Source of the DNA: Bacteroidales bacterium | GTDB lineage: Bacteria > Bacteroidota > Bacteroidia > Bacteroidales > JALTDM01 | Assembly: GCA_027074135.1 (NCBI GenBank) | Contig: JALTDM010000333.1 | Location: forward strand, 1-15,860 | Reading direction: 5' to 3' | DNA: 15,860 nucleotides | Shown here: positions 1 to 7,407 of the stretch, piece by piece | Layout of the letters: every line of letters starts with the position of its first letter | Position numbering within the stretch: the stretch's first letter is position 1 | Made by a program: the position numbers and the translations under genes | Notes under the pieces: generated by a model | What the model saw: the letters and a program-made list of their open reading frames with translations, nothing else | Database searches by the model: none | Told to the model about the DNA's origin: nothing

Positions 1-191
1 GAACCATTAAATGTAATTTGTTTATTATTATCATCAAAATTTTTAGAAGCATCAAATTTTTCTATAGAAGTATAAAATATTTGTTGCTTAAAACCTCTTT
101 TCTTATTAAACACAATATCGTTTTCACAAGACCATAAAATAACAATAAAAACACCCGCTATTACAACAAAAATCCTATTTCTCCAATTCAT
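1..191 (-). CDS. Putative lipoprotein, N-terminal part only (runs off window)
   Basis: An open frame starts at an ATG at 191-189 and stays open to base 1, giving 63 visible codons. The first residues are basic (MNWRNR), followed by a hydrophobic stretch (about residues 7-20) ending in L-W-S-C. This is a plausible lipobox with the lipidated cysteine at residue 22, followed by acidic and polar residues. The start lies inside the end of the upstream CotH-like gene (17-bp overlap), so translation is probably coupled and this gene continues the same operon. The visible mature part is polar, rich in Asn, Lys and Phe, and matches nothing I recognise. No function is assigned. The lipoprotein call rests only on the signal sequence and the overlap. 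Confidence 0.72.
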   Translation of the reverse strand, partial: MNWRNRIFVVIAGVFIVILWSCENDIVFNKKRGFKQQIFYTSIEKFDASKNFDDNNKQITFNG

Positions 192-1827
192 TATCTAAAA
201 ATTCAATTCTTCTTTTAAGCCAATTTGTAAAATATTTTATTTCGTCTTTGTAAGAATATACTTCCTCTTTTCTAAAAAAATTATTGTTATCGTATTGTTT
301 CCATTTTTCATAATCTCTTTTCATAGGTTTCTTCAACATCAAATAATAATTACCAATAATATTTTCCAGATTACTGTATGATAAAACAGTTGTACGTAAT
401 TTGGACCATCTTTTCATATAACTCTTTTTATATTTTTCATCATTATGAAACAAAAACCGCCACCAAAACAAAGTTATTGGATTATCAAACATAAAACCTT
501 GCGAATTTAAACCTCCTTCAATATCCACATTCCCAAAACTGAAATTATAATCCCAAGGTGGACCAGCCCGTAATTTTGAAGCATCTTTCCTATAAAAATA
601 TGTACTTATACGATAAGCATCTACATTTTTAGAAAGTTCATTTATAATAGAAAAATCAATAAAAGTTTTAAAGTATATCAAACTGTCATAAACTAAAGAA
701 TCCTTATGAGAAATAGATTTTGAAATACTTTCAAAATATTTCGCAATTTTTCCCGCACATTTTTTACCTTTACTGTATTTAGGAAAAACTGTCATTAGAT
801 AATAATGAATACCTCGATCTCCGTCTTCTGTAATAAAATCATTGTTTTTAAAGCGAAAACAACCTTTTTCCCACCAACCTTCTTTTGGTTTATCTATTTT
901 TACTATAAAATTTTTCGTACATAGACTATCACACCCATTTAAATGCAGTTTATTTTTTTTTATTTTCTCGATTATAACATATAATCCTCGGTAATCATTA
1001 TTTATAACAAGTTCTATAAATTTTGTGTGAGAAGCAAAATGTCCCATTTCACGATACAATCGGTAAACTAAAACATTACGAAATCCACTTACATCAACAA
1101 ATGGTCCGTAAAGGACAAATTCGTCATCTTTAGGTAACCCTGGTATCTTAATTTTTTTTCTTTTTCCATCAGGTGACAAAAAATAAATTCCATATTGTTT
1201 TTTAGGAAAACTTGCAGAAGTCTCACCCCTAACTTTAATTTCTAATTTTCCTTTTTTGTAAGGCTTAGAAAATATAAAGTCGGTCTTTCCATTTTTAGGC
1301 ATAAATAAGGCATATTCAGAAACTTCTTTTTGCCTTGTAATAGATTTTTTTAATGTATTTAAAAATAATATTGGTAAATTACTTTCATAAAAAGTTTGCT
1401 TTGAGTAATTATTCAATTCTTGCTGGAAATAAAACTTAAATTCCTGCTTAAACCTATCCTTGTCATATTTTTCTTTCAATTTAAAAATTACAGTGTCTCC
1501 TTTTTGAAGCAAACATTTTAATTTTCTAATTTCATCTGATACTATTATTTTACCTTTTACAGTATAATTATAAACTACATTTATATAATTATATGCTACT
1601 ATTTTACCTTTATAAAATGCCGTATATCTACTATAATATGGAGTGGCAATAAAAACTGTATCATTAATATTTTCTTCAGATATTAATGCTATTGTACTAT
1701 CACTTAAAGATACCAAAGAATAATTGAAATTTCGTAAATTATATGAATTATATAAAAGAAAAAATAAAGCACTGACAGCAATCACTCCTATTACAATCGA
1801 AATCAGTATGCGTTTGGAAGTATTCAT
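175..1827 (-). CDS. CotH kinase family protein, membrane-anchored (550 aa)
   Basis: The protein has one N-terminal hydrophobic segment (about residues 6-26) and no lipobox, so it is probably anchored in the inner membrane with its bulk in the periplasm, or else exported. The CotH-like kinase domain covers roughly residues 180-440. Visible motifs are an Arg-Gly loop (R200-G201), the K209-K210-Q-Y segment typical of the nucleotide-binding lysine region, I-I-E-K around E287, N-V-D at 401-403 and P-P-W-D-Y-N-F-S-F-G at 423-432, where D426 is the likely metal-binding aspartate. The W-D-x-N form replaces the W-D-x-D of its upstream neighbour. Residues 30-180 are an unrecognised N-terminal extension. 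The start ATG overlaps the stop of the preceding CotH gene (ATGA, 1827-1824), which suggests translational coupling. CotH proteins are atypical protein kinases, first shown for the Bacillus spore coat. The target here is unknown. Confidence 0.85.
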   Translation of the reverse strand: MNTSKRILISIVIGVIAVSALFFLLYNSYNLRNFNYSLVSLSDSTIALISEENINDTVFIATPYYSRYTAFYKGKIVAYNYINVVYNYTVKGKIIVSDEIRKLKCLLQKGDTVIFKLKEKYDKDRFKQEFKFYFQQELNNYSKQTFYESNLPILFLNTLKKSITRQKEVSEYALFMPKNGKTDFIFSKPYKKGKLEIKVRGETSASFPKKQYGIYFLSPDGKRKKIKIPGLPKDDEFVLYGPFVDVSGFRNVLVYRLYREMGHFASHTKFIELVINNDYRGLYVIIEKIKKNKLHLNGCDSLCTKNFIVKIDKPKEGWWEKGCFRFKNNDFITEDGDRGIHYYLMTVFPKYSKGKKCAGKIAKYFESISKSISHKDSLVYDSLIYFKTFIDFSIINELSKNVDAYRISTYFYRKDASKLRAGPPWDYNFSFGNVDIEGGLNSQGFMFDNPITLFWWRFLFHNDEKYKKSYMKRWSKLRTTVLSYSNLENIIGNYYLMLKKPMKRDYEKWKQYDNNNFFRKEEVYSYKDEIKYFTNWLKRRIEFLDNELEK

Positions 1828-4583
1828 TTCAATACTACACCTGCTTTTGTGTTTAGATTTAACTTTTTAAGCTTCTTGCATTTAAAAACAAACCTTTTAT
1901 ATTTATCCCCAAAAAATTTTTCAGGTAAGTTTTTTGTTTTTTCCGCAACTACCAACTCGTATCCGGTACGTAAATAAATATCAGGTAAGGTAGTAACAGT
2001 TTTTTTTCCTTGTACCAATTTAAATTTAGACATCCTCAAAGGATAATTAAACCTGTTTTTTATAATCACTACTTTTATATCCCCTTCTCTCTTTGCTTCC
2101 ACATCAAAAACTTTTACTCCATATCCGTCTTCATTTATTAAGAAATCTTTCGAATATCGTTTTAAATCTGTACCATCGGTAATTTTAGCCTTTTTCATTT
2201 CAATTTTTGAATGTTTATCCAGATACTTTAATGAACCATTTTTTGCAAATATAGTATGGTATGACCTAACACAACCTCCTATGGTAAAATGGAAATAATT
2301 GTTCTTCACATATGCTTCCAAAGCCACTTTATTACCAAAAATAACAGAATTAGTATCTGACACACATGATGAATCTTTGGCAGCAATACCTGTTTTATTG
2401 CTTATTATAGAATTGTGCACCGAAATTATTCCTATTGAAGGCCCATATTGTTCACAACCGATAGAAATACCTTTATCTTTATTTGCATACAAATAATTAT
2501 TCATTATACGCAAATAATCACAATCATTAAAATCTATTCCATCATCTCCAGAATGTTTAGTAAAATTATTCATTACCAAAGTGCAATCCGATGATATAAA
2601 TTCTATTGCATCAGAAATATTTTCTATATAATTAGACAGAATCTCAGCTTTTGTTTTAACCAAGTTTATACCTTCACCAAGAGTATCGTATTTAGAATAG
2701 AAATATGAATTTGATAACGTCACCTTACTTTTTGTTCCCCACAACATAGAAGCATTATGGTCAAGAAAAGTACTGGTTACAACAAAATTACTATTTCGTA
2801 TTTCCAAATTAGTTTTATGATAGGTAATTTTACCGTTTATCATCTTTATATGATTCAACAACACATTACCAAAATCAAATTCAACCAACTTAAAATGATC
2901 TCCGACAGGCATCATATAGATAGGTTCGAACTCTGTTCCTATGAAACTAACTTCTGAATTTGTAAAATAAACACTTATATCATTGGCAAAATATATTTCT
3001 ACCCCGGGTTCACATGTAACTTTACAATTTATAAAATTCATTTCTTTAGTAATATAATAAGGGCTCTCACTTTTTATAAATTCAAAAGTCTTGTTGTTTA
3101 AATTATGGTCAAGTACATACGGCTTTTTATAATCAAATTCTTCTGCAATTCCCAGCCCCCATACCTTTCTACCATTATTATCCGTTGCGATCACACGCCA
3201 ATAATAATGACCTTCATGTAAGGTGTCTGGTAAGACAAAAAAAGTATCTCTGGTTGTTCCCATTTCCCAAGTTTTTCCTTTTTCCTTTAATTGATGTTCC
3301 TTACCAAGCATTACCTTGTATGTAATTTTCGCAGTATCTTTTACAGGATACCACCTTAAAACAGGAGGCTTTATTGCAGTATGTTTTATCGAAACAACAT
3401 TAAATAATGGTAACGTTTCAGACAAATTTTTTTGCAACTTATATTTTCGTGTTTTTACAAATCCCAATTCTCTAATTACATAATCTTTCCATTCATTATG
3501 ATTTTTAATTTGATCTATAGTATCTTTATCTATGTATTTATCAATGCTTTTAATGCGTTTTTCTAATTTAGGAACTAATATCTTATCATTAAAAAATATA
3601 TCAAAAATATCATTCATCTTCTTTTTTATATCATTCCAAACGGTATGATTCAAAAAACTTTTTTGTATCAATGGATTATTATATCCTGTATCATAAAAAC
3701 GGTAAGGTTTCCAATTGTAATAAGCAAATGTTTTATCCAAATCCCAAGGAAACATATACCACTTGCCATTACCATACAAATCATGATACAAAAAATAATT
3801 GTGGTAATAAGTACTACCATTCTGAATAATTATATTTATCGCAAGCACGGTTATAAATTCGTCATAAGCAAAATGTTCTCTAAGAAATTTATCAAACTTC
3901 TGATAAGGAACAGTATCAATCATTGAAATCAAATCCCTTAAGTCTTTAAAACTTTCCTCTTTGTTATTTTTTCTTTGCCACAATTTATATACATCTTCTT
4001 TTGAAGTAAGACAAGCTCCGTCTTTTACAGCTTTGTACAAACTACCTTTGGTATCAAAACCACGAAGTTTAAGAAAATCATCATCGACATTCTCAATAGC
4101 TAAATACAAACCGTAAGGTTTACCATTCACATTTAAAAATATATGGGTCGTATGAGCAACAGGAACTCCCATTGCTTCAAAAGTAAGATAAGAAGCATAT
4201 TCTCTTAAGTAAGTCTTATCTGTCCAGGCACTATTTAAATTTATTTCTTTACGATCGTTAAAATAAGGACATTTTTTGTCAAATTTCAACTTGAAAGATT
4301 TTTTTCCATATCCTCTAGAAGAATCGCCTCTTATTCTGATTTTACCTGATACTGTGTCTCCGGTTTCCTTAAATACAACTTTTACGGGGATATAAATGTC
4401 TTGCCAAGGGTTTTTAATTATCTCTGCTAATTGACTTTTGTCTAACAAAAGATTTATTTCATAAACCTTATCTTCAAAATGCTTTTTTTTTGATTGATTA
4501 AAAGAGCATGAAGAAACTAAAAAAAGTGTAATGATAAGTACACTAATCAACCACACTGTAAAAAGCTTCGATACCCGTAACAT
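1824..4583 (-). CDS. CotH kinase / right-handed beta-helix lipoprotein (919 aa)
   Basis: The signal peptide ends in V-S-S-C, with C26 as the lipidated residue. The CotH kinase domain spans about residues 40-390: R85-G86-D, the G-K-K-S-F-K-L-K strand at 93-100, A-I-E-N around E164, N-Y-F-L-Y at 262-266, and F-P-W-D-L-D-K at 278-284 with D281 and D283 as probable catalytic or metal ligands. A fibronectin-III-like segment follows (about 405-485, with W-R-V near 462). A right-handed parallel beta-helix follows (about 515-790), with repeating N-N-Y/N-S-x rungs and a G-D-D-G-I-D-F turn near 679-685. The C-terminal 80 or so residues resemble a degenerate lamin-tail domain. The start overlaps the end of the VTC gene by 41 bp and the stop overlaps the next gene by 4 bp. 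The beta-helix suggests binding to a polysaccharide or other surface polymer. That role is inference. Confidence 0.88.
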   Translation of the reverse strand: MLRVSKLFTVWLISVLIITLFLVSSCSFNQSKKKHFEDKVYEINLLLDKSQLAEIIKNPWQDIYIPVKVVFKETGDTVSGKIRIRGDSSRGYGKKSFKLKFDKKCPYFNDRKEINLNSAWTDKTYLREYASYLTFEAMGVPVAHTTHIFLNVNGKPYGLYLAIENVDDDFLKLRGFDTKGSLYKAVKDGACLTSKEDVYKLWQRKNNKEESFKDLRDLISMIDTVPYQKFDKFLREHFAYDEFITVLAINIIIQNGSTYYHNYFLYHDLYGNGKWYMFPWDLDKTFAYYNWKPYRFYDTGYNNPLIQKSFLNHTVWNDIKKKMNDIFDIFFNDKILVPKLEKRIKSIDKYIDKDTIDQIKNHNEWKDYVIRELGFVKTRKYKLQKNLSETLPLFNVVSIKHTAIKPPVLRWYPVKDTAKITYKVMLGKEHQLKEKGKTWEMGTTRDTFFVLPDTLHEGHYYWRVIATDNNGRKVWGLGIAEEFDYKKPYVLDHNLNNKTFEFIKSESPYYITKEMNFINCKVTCEPGVEIYFANDISVYFTNSEVSFIGTEFEPIYMMPVGDHFKLVEFDFGNVLLNHIKMINGKITYHKTNLEIRNSNFVVTSTFLDHNASMLWGTKSKVTLSNSYFYSKYDTLGEGINLVKTKAEILSNYIENISDAIEFISSDCTLVMNNFTKHSGDDGIDFNDCDYLRIMNNYLYANKDKGISIGCEQYGPSIGIISVHNSIISNKTGIAAKDSSCVSDTNSVIFGNKVALEAYVKNNYFHFTIGGCVRSYHTIFAKNGSLKYLDKHSKIEMKKAKITDGTDLKRYSKDFLINEDGYGVKVFDVEAKREGDIKVVIIKNRFNYPLRMSKFKLVQGKKTVTTLPDIYLRTGYELVVAEKTKNLPEKFFGDKYKRFVFKCKKLKKLNLNTKAGVVLK

Positions 4584-5238
4584 ATTTTGAATTTTTTGTT
4601 AATCTGAAAGGCAAAAATTTTACTACTTTGCTGATGAGTTCGTTTTTGTCGGAATCATACTTGAGTTCAATAACAACTTTGTTGTCTTCATTTACCATTC
4701 CGCCGCGTTGAAGAATGCTGTAATATACTATTTCATCATCAATAGTCAATCTGAAATCTCCGGTTTGATCTAAAAAATATTTCCTCCTATAACGATTTGC
4801 TAAAGATGGTATTAAATTTTCAAGTACCAAAATAATATTATCCGGCAGTTGTGCTTTATTTATAGAATTTATTATATTGTTTGTATCCTCAATTGATAAA
4901 AATTTAAACCCGGGTAACTTAAAAGATTCTTTTGTTCCAACCACACCGGATTTTTTCTTTATTTCCAGAATAGGATTATTTATTTCGCCAAAAAATTCAC
5001 CATACCAACGTACCCGGACTTTTATTCGTTCGGACCTGCCCTCAACATTGTCATAATAGAAGTCAAAACGGGGAGTATCTAAATACACATTATTGATATA
5101 CCTTTCGTGGTAAATCTCATAAAATCCTGCAGAGTGCAACTTAATAGCTGTTTCGGGAAAATCCCTCTCTAAACCTTCCACCACAAATTTCCGTTCGTAG
5201 CGATATGTATCCAGATATGTATACCCGCTTTCAGACAT
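4543..5238 (-). CDS. VTC-domain polyphosphate polymerase family protein (231 aa)
   Basis: A soluble protein without a signal peptide or membrane segment, so cytosolic. It has the pattern of the VTC/triphosphate-tunnel fold: Y-E-R-K-F (14-18), Y-L-D-T-P (53-57), E-R-I-K-V-R-V-R-W-Y-G (70-80), L-E-I-K-K-K (91-96), R-Y-R-R-K-Y (149-154), T-I-D-D-E (165-169), V-I-E-L-K-Y-D (189-195) and a closing S-K-Y-V-T-G-I (217-223). These alternate basic and acidic side chains lining the tunnel that binds triphosphate and metal. In yeast Vtc4 this domain makes inorganic polyphosphate from ATP. Bacterial members are annotated by homology and their product is less certain. The length fits a single stand-alone domain. 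Its ATG shares one base with the stop of the DUF4956 gene (TAATG at 5240-5236), so the two are probably made in fixed ratio. Confidence 0.9.
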   Translation of the reverse strand: MSESGYTYLDTYRYERKFVVEGLERDFPETAIKLHSAGFYEIYHERYINNVYLDTPRFDFYYDNVEGRSERIKVRVRWYGEFFGEINNPILEIKKKSGVVGTKESFKLPGFKFLSIEDTNNIINSINKAQLPDNIILVLENLIPSLANRYRRKYFLDQTGDFRLTIDDEIVYYSILQRGGMVNEDNKVVIELKYDSDKNELISKVVKFLPFRLTKNSKYVTGIEAFYSVVD

Positions 5239-5918
5239 TAAAATATCTTATTGTCTATTAGTGAAATACTAGCAGATGGTATTTTTTCCTGCAATTCTTT
5301 TTTGAAGTTATCCAAAACAAGAACAGGTGCAGTTTCTAATAAAAATGCCATTTCCGTTCCTCTGTCGTTATTGTCTAATCTCTTAAGCTGATAAGATTTA
5401 AAGTGCCTGCTCAACAATTCTTCCATCAAAGACAAATCGGCTTTATTTTCAGGGTCTTTAATGGTAAGAAACAGATTGTTCGAATAATCCGGCTTACCAA
5501 GAAAATGTCTAATCCAAATAATTGCAACAATTATAACAAAAGCAACCAAAGTAATAAGCCTTAAATTTGCACCGAGACCAAGTCCCATTGAAATTACTAT
5601 AAACAAATATGCAAGTTCTTCGGGCTCTTTGATTGCGGCACGAAATCTTATGATAGACAATGCACCTACCAAGCCCAAAGACAATGCAAGACTTGACTTA
5701 ACTATGGAAATAATAAGCATTGTAGCAAATCCTACCAAAATAAAATTTGAAGAAAACGTCTTTCTGTTAGAAAGGCTCCTCCCACATTTATTATAAGTAA
5801 TTGCTAACAACCAAGCAATAATTATAATAAAAATCGAATTAACAATAAAATCAGGTACTTGAATTTGCTCTTCTTGTGTAATCAAAAATTTTTGAAACAA
5901 TTCCCATTTATTTACCAT
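5238..5918 (-). CDS. DUF4956 family inner-membrane protein (226 aa)
   Basis: About four hydrophobic segments are visible (residues 22-42, 58-80, 102-118 and 120-139), followed by a soluble C-terminal domain of about 85 residues. Between segments two and three is the most conserved DUF4956 signature, G-L-V-G-A-L-S-I-I-R-F-R (82-93), followed by K-E-P-E-E. The arginines and acidic residues there are unusual so close to membrane segments and could line a pore or contact a partner. The gene begins 12 bases after the stop of the symporter gene and its stop overlaps the VTC start. From memory, DUF4956 genes often sit beside VTC and CotH genes. That fits a membrane partner of the VTC protein, by analogy with the small membrane subunits of the yeast VTC complex, but this is inference. 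No biochemical function is established to my knowledge. Confidence 0.9.
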   Translation of the reverse strand: MVNKWELFQKFLITQEEQIQVPDFIVNSIFIIIIAWLLAITYNKCGRSLSNRKTFSSNFILVGFATMLIISIVKSSLALSLGLVGALSIIRFRAAIKEPEELAYLFIVISMGLGLGANLRLITLVAFVIIVAIIWIRHFLGKPDYSNNLFLTIKDPENKADLSLMEELLSRHFKSYQLKRLDNNDRGTEMAFLLETAPVLVLDNFKKELQEKIPSASISLIDNKIF

Positions 5919-5930
5919 AACAATAAATTT

Positions 5931-7280
5931 TTACAAATTAAATACTCCCAAACCATTCAAAAAAATAAGACCTATTGCAACAGGTGCAATATATCTTATA
6001 ATAAAATAAAATATAACGAACAACTTTATTTTTAATTGCCCTTTGTTTGATATTTCATCAATAACATCCTTTTTGGATAATACCCAACCTAAAAAAATCA
6101 CTATAAAAAACCCGCCCAAAGGTAACATTATATTTGCTGAAGTGAAGTCTAACAAGTCAAAAACCGTTTTTGATAATATTTTGAAATCAGCAAGCGGACC
6201 GAAAGAGAGCGTGGCAAATACACCTAAAATAGTAATAGAAGCCGTTGCAATTGCAGTGGCTTTTTTACGGCTCATATTTTTTTCTTCTACAAAATATGCA
6301 ACAACTACTTCAAGCACCGAGATACTTGATGTAAGAGCAGCCACTAACAACAGTAAGAAAAATAGTACCGCAAAAAAATATCCGCCCAGCATTGATTGAA
6401 ATATGCTAGGCAAAGTTAGGAAAACAAGCCCTGGACCGGCACTCGGTTGTATATGAAAAGCAAAAACCGCAGGGAATATAGCCACACCTGCAAGAATTGC
6501 TATCAAAGTGTCGAAAAACGAAACTTCAAAAGCAACATTAGACAAATTATTGTTTTTAGGCATATAAGACCCGTAAGTAATTAATACTCCCATGCCTATA
6601 CTGAGAGAGAAAAAGGCTTGTCCGAGTGCTTCCAAGATGGTTGATGAAGTTATTTTACTGAAATCAGGATTGAAAAGGAATGCCAATCCTTCGCCGGCAC
6701 CGGAAAGTGTTACAGCTCTGATGTCTAAAATTATGATAATAACAAACAATAACGGCATTAAAATCTTAGTGTATTTTTCAATCCCTTTTTCTATTCCTGC
6801 CAGTACAATCCATGCTGTTAATAGCATAAAAACAACTTGCCAAAATACTGGTAAAAATGAAGAAGTTTGAAAGGAAACAAACATATCATTAAGAGCAGCC
6901 GAATCTTTTCCGGCAAAGGCATTTGCCAGCGATAAATATACATATTGCAGAGTCCATCCTGCCACAGTGCTGTAAAAAGCAAGTATCATAAATGCCACCA
7001 CCACTCCCATAACACCTACCCATTTCCATTGCGAGCCGGGTCTGAGTTTGTCGAAAGCACCTATGGGGTTGCGTTGTGCACGCCTGCCAATTGTAAATTC
7101 CGAAAGCATTACGGGTACACCAATAACAACAACAAAAAACAAATAAACTAAAATAAAAGCAGCACCTCCGTTTTCTCCTGCTACATAAGGGAAACGCCAA
7201 ATATTCCCCAAACCTATTGCTGAACCCGCAGCGGCTGCAATTACCCCGAATTTACTGGCAAAACCGTCTCTTTTTTCCAC
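5931..7280 (-). CDS. Sodium-dependent transporter, NSS (SNF) family (449 aa)
   Basis: This is an LeuT-fold sodium symporter. The signature in membrane segment 1 is clear: G-S-A-I-G-L-G-N-I-W-R-F-P-Y (19-32), with N26 and R29 matching the sodium-site asparagine and outer-gate arginine of LeuT. Segment 6 has the unwound S-L-S-I-G-M-G stretch (225-231), and segment 8 has T-S-S-I-S near the second sodium site (317-321). I count 11 membrane segments, the number typical of bacterial members such as Tyt1 and MhsT, with the last at about 420-445. The family carries amino acids or related amines. The substrate cannot be read from sequence. The start is a GTG at 7280-7278, because an in-frame TGA lies two codons upstream and the next residues match the usual family N-terminus. 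It is the first gene after a terminator and lies 12 bp from the DUF4956 gene, so it probably leads the operon. Confidence 0.95.
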   Translation of the reverse strand: MEKRDGFASKFGVIAAAAGSAIGLGNIWRFPYVAGENGGAAFILVYLFFVVVIGVPVMLSEFTIGRRAQRNPIGAFDKLRPGSQWKWVGVMGVVVAFMILAFYSTVAGWTLQYVYLSLANAFAGKDSAALNDMFVSFQTSSFLPVFWQVVFMLLTAWIVLAGIEKGIEKYTKILMPLLFVIIIILDIRAVTLSGAGEGLAFLFNPDFSKITSSTILEALGQAFFSLSIGMGVLITYGSYMPKNNNLSNVAFEVSFFDTLIAILAGVAIFPAVFAFHIQPSAGPGLVFLTLPSIFQSMLGGYFFAVLFFLLLLVAALTSSISVLEVVVAYFVEEKNMSRKKATAIATASITILGVFATLSFGPLADFKILSKTVFDLLDFTSANIMLPLGGFFIVIFLGWVLSKKDVIDEISNKGQLKIKLFVIFYFIIRYIAPVAIGLIFLNGLGVFNL

Positions 7281-7303
7281 GTTTCAGAAATTTAAGTGAT
7301 TGG

Positions 7304-7311
7304 CAAAATTA
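7304..7311 (-). promoter_or_regulatory. Candidate Bacteroidota -7 element for the symporter operon
   Basis: On the minus strand the bases read TAATTTTG, which fits TAnnTTTG, about 23 bases ahead of the GTG start. It lies just after the terminator of the preceding transcript, where a new promoter would be expected. I see no convincing -33 TTTG at the usual spacing. Confidence 0.45.
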
Positions 7312-7350
7312 TAAAAAAACGGTTAAATACTAATAATTTAAAGCTTCCAA

Positions 7351-7385
7351 TAAAATAAAAAGGAATGCTAAAAGCACCCCTCTTT
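7351..7385 (-). terminator. Intrinsic terminator after the C10 protease/lipoprotein genes
   Basis: In the minus-strand transcript a 12-bp stem (AAAGAGGGGUGC with GCAUUCCUUUUU, three G-U pairs) closes a 5-base loop, UUUUA. The stem pairs 7374-7385 with 7357-7368. The 3' arm ends in a U-rich stretch that continues to 7351. It lies 23 bases past the lipoprotein stop codon. The G-U pairs show that it works for minus-strand RNA. It separates this transcript from the symporter operon. Confidence 0.8.
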
Positions 7386-7407
7386 AAAAATTTTTAAGCA
7401 AAAACTT

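Noticed and set aside
6889..7200. Minus-strand open frame of 103 residues inside the symporter gene
   Set aside because: It is out of frame with a clear NSS symporter, rich in Cys and Arg, and has no plausible domain.
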